Below, piece after piece: positions 50,309 to 59,261 of a DNA stretch of 64,000 nucleotides. The first letter of the stretch is position 1. Every line of letters begins with the position of its first letter. The position numbers were made by a program, and so were the translations under genes. Source of the stretch: Clostridia bacterium. GTDB taxonomy: Bacteria > Bacillota > Clostridia > Lachnospirales > Lachnospiraceae. The notes below the pieces were generated by a model. The model worked only from the letters and a program-made list of their open reading frames with translations, did no database searches and was not told the DNA's origin. The stretch lies in contig CAJTFE010000016.1 of the NCBI GenBank assembly GCA_910575725.1, positions 1 to 64,000 on the forward strand, in the 5' to 3' direction.

Positions 50309-51043
50309 ATGAAATGCCGTACCGCACTTATCACCGGAGCCGCTCGGGGCATCGGGGCCGCCATCGCTGAAAAATTTGCATCCGAAGGATGGAATCTGGC
50401 GCTCACCTGCATCCGCTCCCGGGAACGCTTAGAAACGCTGGCCCAAAAGCTTCATACCTCCTACGGGGTTACCTGCCTCACCTTTTTAGGAGATATGGGA
50501 GATGAAACAGCTGTCAAGAACTGCTTTAAAGAGATCGAAGAACGCTTCGGCGGCGTCGATGTTCTGGTGAATAATGCCGGCATTTCCAAGACCGGGCTTT
50601 TTACCGAGCTTTCCCTGGAAGAATGGGAGCACGTCATGCGTACCAACTCCACCTCTGCTTTTCTATGCACCCGGCAGGCCCTGCCCTATATGCTGAAACA
50701 GAAATCCGGCTCGGTTATCAATATTTCTTCCGTGTGGGGCTGCGTGGGCGCTTCCTGCGAGGCTGCCTATTCCGCTTCTAAGGGCGCTGTCAATGGGCTG
50801 ACTATGGCCCTTGCCAAGGAGCTGGCTCCAAGCCGCATTGCTGTGAACGCCATCGCCTGCGGCGCTATCGACACAGATATGAACGCCTGCTTTTCAGAGG
50901 AGGAGCGCACCTGCATTGCAGAGGAAATTCCGGCCGGACGCTTCGGAAGACCTAAGGAGGCGGCGGAACTGGCATATGCGCTTGCCTGCCAGACACCTTA
51001 CCTCACCGGACAGATTATACGGCTGGACGGCGGATGGATTTGA
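50309..51043 (+). CDS. Short-chain dehydrogenase (FabG-like)
   Basis: 244-aa SDR with TGAARGIGAAIAE (about residue 8), NNAGI, the Ser in NISSVWG, the catalytic YSASKGAV and C-terminal LTGQIIRLDGGWI. AAAGGAGA is 8 nt before the ATG. It is 51 nt downstream of nudC and may be co-transcribed. FabG-type reduction of 3-oxoacyl-ACP is possible, but with no fatty-acid genes nearby the substrate is open. Confidence 0.83.
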   Translation: MKCRTALITGAARGIGAAIAEKFASEGWNLALTCIRSRERLETLAQKLHTSYGVTCLTFLGDMGDETAVKNCFKEIEERFGGVDVLVNNAGISKTGLFTELSLEEWEHVMRTNSTSAFLCTRQALPYMLKQKSGSVINISSVWGCVGASCEAAYSASKGAVNGLTMALAKELAPSRIAVNAIACGAIDTDMNACFSEEERTCIAEEIPAGRFGRPKEAAELAYALACQTPYLTGQIIRLDGGWI

Positions 51044-51115
51044 ATTAGGAATATTAGGAAACTGTTTTAGATCGGGTGCCCTATATGAATATTACGGAAC
51101 AGGAATGAAAACATT

Positions 51116-51490
51116 ATGAAAATCATAAAACAATTTGGAATTATATTTACAATCTGCTGGCTTGGAACCGTGACGGAGCGCCTGCTTCCCTTTGCCTTTC
51201 CTGCCAGTGTTATCGCTATGCTTCTGCTGCTCCTCTGCCTGCTCAGCGGCGTACTGAAAGCAGAGCATATTCAGGAAAAGTCTGATTTCCTGCTGGCAAA
51301 TATGGCCTTTTTCTTTATTCCGGCAGGAGTAAATGTCATCAACTACCTGGATATTCTAAGAGCAAGCTGGCTGCCTCTCCTGGTTATCTGCCTGGTGACT
51401 ATGGTAATCACCTTTGCCGCTACTGCGCTCAGTATCCGGCTCACGGTACAATTGCTCCATAAGAAGGAAGGAGGGCGTAAGCATGAATGA
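51116..51490 (+). CDS. lrgA: CidA/LrgA-family membrane protein
   Basis: 124-aa holin-like protein with four hydrophobic segments. FPASVIAMLLLLLCLLSGV and FFFIPAGVNVINYLDIL correspond to the family core (P-x-S-V-I-G-M type and F-F-x-P-A-G-V). CidA/LrgA proteins with LrgB influence murein hydrolase activity and, in some bacteria, pyruvate or glycolate transport. It precedes and overlaps the lrgB-type gene. The ribosome-binding site before the ATG is weak. Confidence 0.82.
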   Translation: MKIIKQFGIIFTICWLGTVTERLLPFAFPASVIAMLLLLLCLLSGVLKAEHIQEKSDFLLANMAFFFIPAGVNVINYLDILRASWLPLLVICLVTMVITFAATALSIRLTVQLLHKKEGGRKHE

Positions 51491-52166
51491 ATTGTGGGCT
51501 TCTCCTTTCTTCGGAATCGCTGTGAGCATCCTGGCCTTCTGGATTGGCGTTAAGCTGCAGGAACGGCTGAAGTCCGTCCTCTGCAATCCCCTTTTGATTG
51601 CTATTGTGCTGATTGCAGGGCTTTTGTCTGTCTTTAAAATTCCTTATGAAAGCTACAATGCAGGCGGCGCCATTATCAATATGTTCCTTGCTCCGGCAAC
51701 GGCCTGCCTGGCAGTTTCTATTTACAGCAAGATTCAGATTTTGAAGGAAAACTGGCTGCCGATTGTGGTTGGCTGTACGGTGGGATCTGTCACTTCCATG
51801 GGAAGCGTCTACCTGCTCTGCCGTCTGTTCCGCCTGGACAAGGCCATGACTGCCTCTTTAATTCCCAAGTCCATCACCACGCCCATTGCGGTAGAGGTAA
51901 GCGCCGCTCATGGAGGAATTGTTCCCGTGACAGTGATTGCCGTTATCTTTACCGGAATTCTGGGCAGCATCTTTGCGCCTCTTTTGATACGGATATTCCA
52001 GGTAAAAGATCCGGTGGCGGCAGGGCTGTCCATCGGGGCCTGCAGCCATGCGGTGGGCACCTCAAGGGCTGTCCAGCTTGGAGAGACTCAAGGCGCTATG
52101 AGCGGCCTGGCGATTGGAATCTGCGGAATTATTACAGTGATTGTTTCTATGGTTTTTATGTATTGA
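51483..52166 (+). CDS. lrgB: LrgB/CidB-family membrane protein
   Basis: 227-aa membrane protein of the LrgB family, with conserved LIPKSITTPIAVEVSAAHGGI, RIFQVKDPVAAGLSIG and CSHAVGTSRAVQLGE. The ATG overlaps the lrgA end by 8 nt, with AAGGAGG upstream; a longer frame would run inside lrgA. It forms the usual pair with LrgA. No LytSR-type sensor is in the window. Confidence 0.85.
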   Translation: MNELWASPFFGIAVSILAFWIGVKLQERLKSVLCNPLLIAIVLIAGLLSVFKIPYESYNAGGAIINMFLAPATACLAVSIYSKIQILKENWLPIVVGCTVGSVTSMGSVYLLCRLFRLDKAMTASLIPKSITTPIAVEVSAAHGGIVPVTVIAVIFTGILGSIFAPLLIRIFQVKDPVAAGLSIGACSHAVGTSRAVQLGETQGAMSGLAIGICGIITVIVSMVFMY

Positions 52167-52191
52167 TGGGATACCCACAGGGTATACCTTT

Positions 52192-53040
52192 CTATTCTTC
52201 CCCGGAAATAATTTCTCCGTAATTCCGGATAATCACTTCCTTCCCCACCCGTTTCTTGGGATCGGAATTGATCGCCCGGCGCACGTCCACCTCTTCCTGA
52301 AGATAATCCTGGTACAGCTCCTGAATCAACTCCGTATTGTGGTTGGTCAGCATACAGTAACAGCCCCTCTCGGACAGCTCCCGAAAGACCTTTGCCAGGC
52401 GTCTGTGCTCCTCCTCTGTAAAGCCTTCCTTTGTATAGGAATCAAAGGAAGCTGGATTCAAGGGCGCATAGGGACTGTCAAAATAGATAAAATCCCCTTT
52501 CTTGGCTGTCTCCAGAGACGCTTCAAAGTCTTGACAGGTGATAGTCACAGATTTCAGATAATAGGAAATGTTCTTAATATTCTCCACATCCACGGAACGT
52601 ACCTGTTCCTTCTGATTCCAGGGCACATTGAACTGACCCTTCCGGTTCACCCGGTAGAGTCCGTTAAAGCAGTGCTTATTCAGATAAATAAATAAGGCCG
52701 CCATTTCCGTGTCGTAATCCTTTGTTTTCAGTTTATCGTTGTAGCGCTCGCGCATTTCATAATAGAATTCCTTGGTGCAGGTCACCTGATCCATAGAGCT
52801 TAAGAGCACGGACAAAGGGCCCACATGATCCCGAATCTCCGTGTATGTATGAATCAGTTCCCGGTTGATATCATTGATAAAGGCCCAGGAAGGCTTCTGG
52901 TGGAACAGCAGCGCTCCGCCTCCCACAAAAGGCTCATAATAATCTGTGTATTCCTTTGGCATCCGAACGCTTAGATGCTCCAAAAGCTGCCGTTTTCCAC
53001 CGGCCCATTTTACAAAGGGCGCTGTGTTTGTATCACTCAT
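52192..53040 (-). CDS. dam: Dam-type DNA adenine methyltransferase
   Basis: 282-aa N6-adenine methyltransferase of the alpha (Dam/DpnM) group. Motif X is PFVKWAGGKRQLLEHL at the start, motif I FVGGGALLF (about residue 41), and motif IV reads DSPYAPLN (about 180) instead of the usual DPPY. KHCFNGLYRVNRKGQFNVP matches the family's target-recognition region for GATC-type enzymes. No restriction endonuclease gene lies next to it, so it is an orphan, probably regulatory or protective, methylase. GGAG lies 12 nt before the chosen ATG. A copy of the repeat found at 18.6 kb sits just upstream. Confidence 0.85.
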   Translation of the reverse strand: MSDTNTAPFVKWAGGKRQLLEHLSVRMPKEYTDYYEPFVGGGALLFHQKPSWAFINDINRELIHTYTEIRDHVGPLSVLLSSMDQVTCTKEFYYEMRERYNDKLKTKDYDTEMAALFIYLNKHCFNGLYRVNRKGQFNVPWNQKEQVRSVDVENIKNISYYLKSVTITCQDFEASLETAKKGDFIYFDSPYAPLNPASFDSYTKEGFTEEEHRRLAKVFRELSERGCYCMLTNHNTELIQELYQDYLQEEVDVRRAINSDPKKRVGKEVIIRNYGEIISGEE

Positions 53041-53056
53041 TTTTATAATTCTCCTA

Positions 53057-53094
53057 TTCCAGTCGCTGTGCGACAGCACTAAAGGGTAAAGCTG
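53057..53094. repeat. Second copy of the CGCTGYGCGACRGC repeat
   Basis: This 38-bp stretch matches the unit at 18636-18672 with only a few differences: both read CGCTG(C/T)GCGAC(G/A)GC, then (T/A)CTAAA(T/G)GGTAAAGCTGC. It lies in the leader of the dam gene. The recurrence 34 kb apart shows a dispersed intergenic repeat family in this genome. Confidence 0.6.
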
Positions 53095-53145
53095 CTAAGT
53101 CCTGTGTCTGTAATTGGGCTCAACAATAGTATAAGCAAAAATGAA

Positions 53146-53390
53146 TCATTTAGCAAGGTCTTCCCCTAACGTAAAAAAGCCCATGCCAACCGGCATCAAG
53201 GCCCTGAATAAAAACAGAACCAGTGTGCCGGGCGTCAAAGGGGCAATGGTAATACTCAAAATCAGCACAATTGCCGTAATCTGTCACAAGCCAGTTCCAT
53301 ATCACGGTTGATAAGATACGGAGAACTTACCACTTCATTCCAAATCTGCTGCTTGGATGATCCTATATTTCTAATTTTCCAGATTCTCAT
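53146..53390 (-). pseudogene. Relic of a DUF1538-like membrane protein gene
   Basis: Two short frames follow the symporter gene. The first (53262-53390, 42 codons) overlaps the symporter stop and gives MRIWKIRNIGS, then NEVVSSPYLINRDMEL. The second (53146-53283) reads AIVLILSITIAPLTPGTLVL, then MPVGMGFFTLGEDLAK and stop. The latter strongly recalls the membrane core of DUF1538 proteins (a P-x-x-x-G turn and a G-x-x-L-F-x-L-G end). Start and frame are lost, so this is a decayed remnant. The family call is from memory and moderate. Confidence 0.45.
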
Positions 53391-54796
53391 ACCTTCTGAT
53401 TCGATTTCCGTCTTTCCTCGTAATCCTTCAAAGAATCCAGTGCATGGCGCGCCATAGGGAACAGGGCTATCATGTTAAACACGGTCATCAGCCCCACGCC
53501 CACATCGCCCAGATCCCACACAAAGGTGTAGGCTGCCAGTCCTCCGATGAAAAGCATAATCAAAGCGAGAACCTTGTACAAGGTCTGGGACAGCCAGTTA
53601 TCGCCAAATAAGTACGACACGTTGGGCCTTGCATAAAATAGAATTCCGATAAAGGTGGAAAAGCTGAACAGCCACAAAATCACAGCTATAAAAATCACGC
53701 CGAATTCTCCCAGGTGATAGCCCATGGCCTTCTGCAGCAAATCCATGCCTCCAAGCCCCTCTGTCAGGCCCGTGGGAGTCAGCAGCATAATCATAGCGGA
53801 GCAGGTACAGATTACAAGGGTATCGATAAATACGCCCAGAGCCTGCAAAAGTCCTTCCTTAGCCGGATGGCTGATATCCGCCGCCGCTGCCGCGCAGGGC
53901 GCAGAACCGGAGCCTGCCTCGTTGGAGAAAAGCCCTCTCTTGGCGCCGTTCATCAGCACGGCCCCGAAGCCTCCCGCCACTGCCTGGCGCAGTCCAAAGG
54001 CTTCTTCAAAGATCTGACCGAAAACCGTAGGAAGCATGGATGCATTTTTTATCATAATAAACAGGGTGAACAGAAAGTACAGGGCTGCCATTATCGGCAC
54101 GACCACATCCAGTACCTTGACGGTCGCATATTTGCGCAGCACGATTACTGCCGACACTGCCACCAGCACAATGGTTGTGTAGAGGGGCGGTATCTGAAAT
54201 GCATTGTAAAAGGCCGAGGACACGGAGTTGCCGATAACCTGGCTGATTCCGCACCAGCAGATTAGGCCGGAAAGGGCAAACAAAACGGCTGTGACGGATT
54301 TGCGGCGGGCACTTCCCGGCTTTACAAAGAGGTGATGGATATAATAAGCCGGGCCGCCCCGGTAACCGCCGTAGAGAGGATCTTTTTCCTTATAAAGCTG
54401 TGCCAGTGCAGCCTCGATAAAGGCTGTGGAGGCTCCCAGAAGGGCTGTCACCCACATCCAGAATACGGCGCCCGCTCCGCCTAAGGAGATAGCCGCCACA
54501 ACACCTACCAGATTCCCCATACCGACACGGGTGGCTGTGGATACAATCAGGGCCTGGACGCCGGAGATGGCTCCTTCTTTGGATTTGCTGCGCTTTTCCG
54601 CCGTGATCCGCAGCATTTCCGGAAACAGGCGGAAGGGAAGGAACCGGGTTCGGATGGTGAAATAGATGCCGGATGGGATGAGGATGAGTACCAACAGGGA
54701 AATTCCCAGAGAGCTTCCGCCGGGCAGAGGGATGGTAAACAGGTCGCCCCAGAGACAATGGTAAACGGCTTGAAAAATGGTTTGAAAAATAGACAT
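53387..54796 (-). CDS. Sodium:alanine symporter family (AGCS) transporter
   Basis: 469-aa Na+-coupled amino-acid carrier with about ten or eleven hydrophobic segments. Family blocks are ATRVGMGNLVGVVAAISLGG (about residues 88-107), YGGYRGGPAYYI and NEAGSGSAPCAAAAADI (about 290-306). I start at the ATG giving MSIFQTIFQ, after AAGGAAG; a longer frame adds 40 residues of low complexity in the intergenic region. It is divergent from a LysR-type regulator that probably controls it. Confidence 0.88.
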   Translation of the reverse strand: MSIFQTIFQAVYHCLWGDLFTIPLPGGSSLGISLLVLILIPSGIYFTIRTRFLPFRLFPEMLRITAEKRSKSKEGAISGVQALIVSTATRVGMGNLVGVVAAISLGGAGAVFWMWVTALLGASTAFIEAALAQLYKEKDPLYGGYRGGPAYYIHHLFVKPGSARRKSVTAVLFALSGLICWCGISQVIGNSVSSAFYNAFQIPPLYTTIVLVAVSAVIVLRKYATVKVLDVVVPIMAALYFLFTLFIMIKNASMLPTVFGQIFEEAFGLRQAVAGGFGAVLMNGAKRGLFSNEAGSGSAPCAAAAADISHPAKEGLLQALGVFIDTLVICTCSAMIMLLTPTGLTEGLGGMDLLQKAMGYHLGEFGVIFIAVILWLFSFSTFIGILFYARPNVSYLFGDNWLSQTLYKVLALIMLFIGGLAAYTFVWDLGDVGVGLMTVFNMIALFPMARHALDSLKDYEERRKSNQKV

Positions 54797-55054
54797 GATG
54801 TTCTTCCTTTTGTAAAATGTGCTTAAAAATAGTTTGATAGAAACTTGTAATTCTTTTATATTTAGTATATAGTATAAGGGAACATCTGTAAAATTGATAA
54901 ATACGATATTTAGCATCTATATATTCGATTTTAATTTTGGGCAATGAGGGACAGAGACGGCCAGGTTTTGTGCACCGGCGAGGCTCTTTTGTTCTTTTGA
55001 CATGCTTTCCTGGTTTGTGGAATTGATGTACTCTCTGCGAATGAAGGTTTGACT
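54797..55054. promoter_or_regulatory. Divergent control region with LysR-type dyad
   Basis: The 258-base gap between the symporter and LysR genes. TAAATA-CGA-TATTTA at 54898-54912 is a 15-bp T-N11-A dyad, the classic LysR box. On the minus strand TTATCA and TATACT are 18 nt apart next to it, a plausible symporter promoter. Confidence 0.5.
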
Positions 55055-55960
55055 ATGGATTTGAAAAATCTGACTACATTTATTCATGTGGCGGAATTGA
55101 ATAGTTTTTCGAAGGCGGCGCTGGCCCTTGGGTATTCGCAGTCTACGGTTTCTTTTCAGATACGGCAGCTGGAAACAGAGCTGAATGCCCAGCTTTTTGA
55201 GCGGATTCATCATACGGTTGCTCTTACGGAAAAGGGACGGGAGGTTTTGAATTATGCCCATCGGATCCGCAGAATGACTATGGAGCTTACAGAGACTATG
55301 GAAGGTCAGCAGGATCTGAAAGGACATATTCGGCTGGCTATGGCGGATTCTCTCTGTGATTCCCTCTTTGACAGCAGTTTTCCTGATTTTTGCAGGCAGC
55401 ACCCGGGGCTTACTCTGAAGATCATTGCAGCCGGAACAGGGGAAATGTTCCGGCTGATGAATCACAATGAAGCGGATGCTATTTTAACTCTGGATAGTCA
55501 TATTTATGACAGGGAGTATGTGATTTTCCGGGAGGAAACGGTGAAAATGCATTTTATTGCCTCTGCCTTTTCACCTTTGGCCAAGCGTCCTTCTCTCTCT
55601 GTGGCGGAACTGCTTTCCTGGCCTTTTCTTCTGACGGAAAAGGGAATGAGCTATCGGAGGCTTCTGGATGAGGGCCTGGCGGAACGTTCTCTGGAGGTAA
55701 CGCCTGTTCTGGAGATGGGGAGCGCAAGGCTTATCTGTTCTCTTATCGGCGAGGGGGCCGGTATTTCTTTTCTGCCGGATTATGTGACAGAGCAGGATGT
55801 GCAGGCCGGCGCAATTGTCCGGCTGAATGTGAGGGATTTTGAAGTGGAGATCTGGAAACAGCTTCTTTATCATCGGGATAAGTGGGTTTCGCCCCAATTG
55901 GAGGCGGTGCTTGAGTATTGTGCGAAGAGGGAGTTTCTCCTTAAAACATCACTCTCTTAA
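55055..55960 (+). CDS. LysR-family transcriptional regulator
   Basis: 301-aa LysR regulator. The winged HTH covers residues 1-60 (TFIHVAELNSFSKAALALGY, then QSTVSFQIRQLETELNAQLF), followed by the effector-binding domain (HIRLAMADSLCDSLF; LICSLIGEGAGISFLPDY). GAAGG lies 7 nt before the ATG; a TTG two codons earlier is less likely. It is transcribed away from the alanine symporter gene and shares a LysR-box-containing intergenic region with it. Confidence 0.85.
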   Translation: MDLKNLTTFIHVAELNSFSKAALALGYSQSTVSFQIRQLETELNAQLFERIHHTVALTEKGREVLNYAHRIRRMTMELTETMEGQQDLKGHIRLAMADSLCDSLFDSSFPDFCRQHPGLTLKIIAAGTGEMFRLMNHNEADAILTLDSHIYDREYVIFREETVKMHFIASAFSPLAKRPSLSVAELLSWPFLLTEKGMSYRRLLDEGLAERSLEVTPVLEMGSARLICSLIGEGAGISFLPDYVTEQDVQAGAIVRLNVRDFEVEIWKQLLYHRDKWVSPQLEAVLEYCAKREFLLKTSLS

Positions 55961-56007
55961 CTCTATATCGTGTTCTATCTCTTATTATTACAATATATTG
56001 TGTTTTT

Positions 56008-57108
56008 CTAATCTGCCCATTTATATCGCAATTTATAATTAGAATATGCACTATAGTCCAAATACTTTTCTTTTTGCAACCTGCCAATTACAATATATGG
56101 CATCACATTCTGTGTTCTAGCATATTTGCAAATTGTTTCAATCGAAAAATCTCCCTTCTCAATAAACTTATCATAACTCGCAGGAGATAAAAGCATATTA
56201 CTAGCAAAGAGATCTGCTGCCATTTCTTTAACATTATCACTACCATCATCTATAAATTTCAAAGTTTTTCCTATATCTCCATTAACAATATGTCCTATTT
56301 CGTGAAACAGAGAAAACCAAAAAATATCTGCAAAGGAACCTCTTATAGTTAAAACCATCTGATATATCCCATCGCTTTTTTGGGAAATATATCCTTGCAC
56401 AGGCGCCCCTCTAAAATTCCTTGCAACTGAAAAATCTATTCCATATTTCCCCATAATACTTTTTATATCTTTCTGAATTTTTGCATCTTTCTGACACATA
56501 ATGCATTTCATCTCATTTATTAGTTCAGTAGTATAGTTCTTATCAAATTTTGTTGATATAATTTTATTATTTTCAGCAATTTGGCACAAACGAATCCACG
56601 CCCCAAGCACATAGGGATTTACTGCTCTATTTGCAGCCATTCGAAAAACTCCACAAGGAATCATTTCCTTTAAATTTGCTATATTACTGATTTGTAAAGC
56701 TTTTCGTAAAGAAAGAATGGAATCGTCTTTCTTTTCTCGAATAGGCATCATTCCTTTTTGTCTTAAATATTTTACAACATCTTTCAGTTCCTCTCTTGCT
56801 ATTCTCTCTTCCTCAGTTATTGTTTGTTCCTCATTCGCCTCCAAAAGTTCTGCTTCATAGTTTGCCTGAAGGTTTAACCAAAATGACTTTGGCACCCCTA
56901 GGGCATATTCTAATCCCATTGCAAAATTCGCAGATATCCCTTTTTTTCCCGCAATCACATTACATACATAAGCTTGGGAAACACCAGTTCTCGATGCCAA
57001 TTCTGCCTGAGTGATCCCACGGTTCTCTAATACGTCAGCCACTGTTTCTCCTGGATGAATTATCAAATCACGGGATATACCAATTTTCTTTGCTTCCATG
57101 GTAGTCAC
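56008..57108 (-). CDS. HigA-like regulator fused to an ImmA/IrrE peptidase domain
   Basis: 366-aa fusion. Residues about 15-75 form an XRE helix-turn-helix of the HigA type (HPGETVADVLENRGITQAEL, SRTGVSQAYVCNVIAGKKGI). Residues about 230-330 form an ImmA/IrrE zinc peptidase with HEIGHIVNG as the HExxH motif and EMAADLFASNML as the downstream Glu helix. Such fusions act as antitoxin-like or stress regulators that cleave a partner. The GTG start directly follows the upstream stop (TAAGTG), and an ATG lies three codons inside. No RelE/HigB-type toxin is adjacent. Lower GC than the flanks suggests transfer. Confidence 0.82.
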   Translation of the reverse strand: MTTMEAKKIGISRDLIIHPGETVADVLENRGITQAELASRTGVSQAYVCNVIAGKKGISANFAMGLEYALGVPKSFWLNLQANYEAELLEANEEQTITEEERIAREELKDVVKYLRQKGMMPIREKKDDSILSLRKALQISNIANLKEMIPCGVFRMAANRAVNPYVLGAWIRLCQIAENNKIISTKFDKNYTTELINEMKCIMCQKDAKIQKDIKSIMGKYGIDFSVARNFRGAPVQGYISQKSDGIYQMVLTIRGSFADIFWFSLFHEIGHIVNGDIGKTLKFIDDGSDNVKEMAADLFASNMLLSPASYDKFIEKGDFSIETICKYARTQNVMPYIVIGRLQKEKYLDYSAYSNYKLRYKWAD

Positions 57109-57528
57109 TTACTCCTTCCGCTTCAATTTCTGTACAAACCATAATTGTTTCTTGTGTTGCATTTGATCTACATCCTGAACTTTTCTTTCAAATTCATACT
57201 CATAGAATATAACACGAAGCTTTACAAAGGAATAGAAATCATAAGCACTCACTGCAAGCTGATCATCCACATAAGGAGTTGTAACAAACACAAGGTTCTT
57301 CCCCAGACCTGCCAGCATATCTCTGCTGAAGTTCAAACGCTTGAAATCTTCCTCCTCCTGCAGAGCAAACTGAAAATTCATAATCAGAAATGTCGAGCTC
57401 TCTGGCATAGCCTGTTCCTTTAAGAACCGTATTACCAGAGGATGAACATTATGCCACCGCTTGCCGTTGTACTCAAGTACGACCGAGGCCTGCAGCATCC
57501 GCAAAAGCATTTCCTTATCCTCTATCAA
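57109..57528 (-). CDS. Unknown protein, possibly a fragment of an AAA/STAND NTPase
   Basis: 139 aa from a TTG. The first 40 residues (LLRMLQASVVLEYNGKRWHN, VHPLVIRFLKEQ) resemble the winged-helix end of AAA-type ATPases. The next part (LNFSRDMLAGLGKNLVFVTT, then SAYDFYSFVKLRVIF) resembles a block seen near the N-terminus of some STAND-like NTPases. The frame remains open upstream to about 57596 (IEKKDYDFLRNIYSG) without a canonical start. It may be a truncated relic or a small protein that partners the HigA/ImmA-type gene, to which it is directly coupled. I do not recognise a defined function. Confidence 0.45.
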   Translation of the reverse strand: MIEDKEMLLRMLQASVVLEYNGKRWHNVHPLVIRFLKEQAMPESSTFLIMNFQFALQEEEDFKRLNFSRDMLAGLGKNLVFVTTPYVDDQLAVSAYDFYSFVKLRVIFYEYEFERKVQDVDQMQHKKQLWFVQKLKRKE

Positions 57529-57677
57529 TTCCTTATTTCCACTGTAAATGTTCCGCAGGAAATCATAATCCTTTTTCTCAATCCTCTCCTTCCTTTTTTA
57601 ATTTAAAATATAAAGATTTGGAAAATCTTAGAATCATTTTACTTTATCCAAAATACGGCTTATATGGGACAGTTATT

Positions 57678-59261
57678 TTAAAGGTCTATATCATCAAAAC
57701 TCTGTCTTTCACATTTTTTATAATAATGTTTTCGACCACTAATAAAATGCTTTCGTTTACGCCACCGTTTATGTCTCTGCCGCCTATATAAATATTTAAT
57801 GGAGCATTTATATTTATCTATTGCACAACGAATGAATTTATAAAATATAAAAATAACCACTATGATAATTATACTAAAATAAATGAATCGTATATTAACG
57901 ATAATAAATTTTTTGGGGGTAATAGTTTGGTCCGATGCAGTTATATCACTCTCTTCTATTAAAATATCCTTATCATCAAAAGCAGAATCTTTTTTTACTC
58001 TTTCTTCTTGTTCAATAGCAGCAGAACCAACCGGATGATCCTTATAAGTATAAAATATGAATGCAGCCGTATCAGACCCCTGACTATCATCTGCAAAAAC
58101 AAGTTCAAGAGAAGCATCCTTGAAATCCGCTTCATTAGGAAGAATAATACTATCATCTGCATTTATATGGAACGATGGCATACTTTGTTCAAATATAAAA
58201 TCCCCCCCAGGAAAGCCATCCCCTTTTGATAATAAAAAATTTCTCTCATTTGCTGCCACATTCACTTTTTTAAAATTTTCAGATGCATAATCCAGAAGCA
58301 GCGCTGTATCCGTATATATGGGAATTCCGGTTTCTGCTGTTGGAATTGTATGCATAGTAACAACAATAAAAGTCATGCCTCCCCGTCTTGCAACGGTAAC
58401 TAAGGTATTCTTCGCAGCAGAAGTATAACCTGTTTTTCCGGCAATTACCGTATCATCCAAAAAGCGTTCATCTCCATTGTATGAAGCGATCATTTTGTGA
58501 TGATTTTTCATATAAGTAATTTCATTATCCTTGTTGGTTGCTGCTATCTGATATCGCTCCGTTCCGGAAATCCGAATAAAATCCTCATATTGAAGAGCCG
58601 CCTGTGTAATTAATGCCATATCATAAGCTGAAGTATAATGCTCCTCGTCCGGAAGTCCATGAGGATTAACAAAATGCGTATTTACGCAGCCAAGCTCTAA
58701 AGCTTTTTCATTCATCATTATGACAAAAGCGTCTATGGAACCGGCCGTATGTTCGGCCAATCCATTGCCGCATTCGTTAGCAGATTCCAAAAGAAGGGCA
58801 TAAAGGGACTCTTCTACTGTAAGTTCTTCTCCCTCCGTAGTCCCTATGGTACTGCTTCCAGCCTCAATAGAATGTGTAGCATAATAGGAATAAGTTATTG
58901 TCTCATCCAAAGAACAATGTTCCAATGCAATAAGCGCTGTCATAATCTTGGTAATACTGGCTGGATAATTTACCATATCCATATCTTTATTATAAAGAAT
59001 AGTTCCAGTAGATGCCTCCATAACAACTGCTGATTCAGCATAAATCTTCGGCCCTTGCGGCCAGTCTTCAGTAGAATTAGAATCAATTCGTTTATTGTAA
59101 ACAGCCTGCCTCTCTTGTTCCAGAGCTTCCTCAGCGGTCTGTTCTGAAGATGTTGTTTTTGCATCAACTATAACCAGACAGGAAAAAAACATACCTATAA
59201 CAAAAAATGGAAATAGGATTGACCCCAAAATATGCAATAACTTCATGTAGTTTTTAGCCAT
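57678..59261 (-). CDS. D-alanyl-D-alanine carboxypeptidase (DacA/PBP5 family)
   Basis: 527-aa serine DD-carboxypeptidase trimming peptidoglycan stem peptides outside the cell. An N-terminal signal or anchor helix (about residues 8-33) leads to the S-x-x-K motif in YPASITKIMTALIAL (about 100), S-x-N in ESANECGNG (about 160) and K-T-G in VIAGKTGYTSAAKNT (about 270). After the catalytic domain come a spacer, a second membrane helix (about 455-475) and an unusually basic cytoplasmic tail (RRQRHKRWRKRKHF). The double-anchored layout is atypical. It is divergent from the BlaI-like gene, whose product may repress it. Confidence 0.87.
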   Translation of the reverse strand: MAKNYMKLLHILGSILFPFFVIGMFFSCLVIVDAKTTSSEQTAEEALEQERQAVYNKRIDSNSTEDWPQGPKIYAESAVVMEASTGTILYNKDMDMVNYPASITKIMTALIALEHCSLDETITYSYYATHSIEAGSSTIGTTEGEELTVEESLYALLLESANECGNGLAEHTAGSIDAFVIMMNEKALELGCVNTHFVNPHGLPDEEHYTSAYDMALITQAALQYEDFIRISGTERYQIAATNKDNEITYMKNHHKMIASYNGDERFLDDTVIAGKTGYTSAAKNTLVTVARRGGMTFIVVTMHTIPTAETGIPIYTDTALLLDYASENFKKVNVAANERNFLLSKGDGFPGGDFIFEQSMPSFHINADDSIILPNEADFKDASLELVFADDSQGSDTAAFIFYTYKDHPVGSAAIEQEERVKKDSAFDDKDILIEESDITASDQTITPKKFIIVNIRFIYFSIIIIVVIFIFYKFIRCAIDKYKCSIKYLYRRQRHKRWRKRKHFISGRKHYYKKCERQSFDDIDL

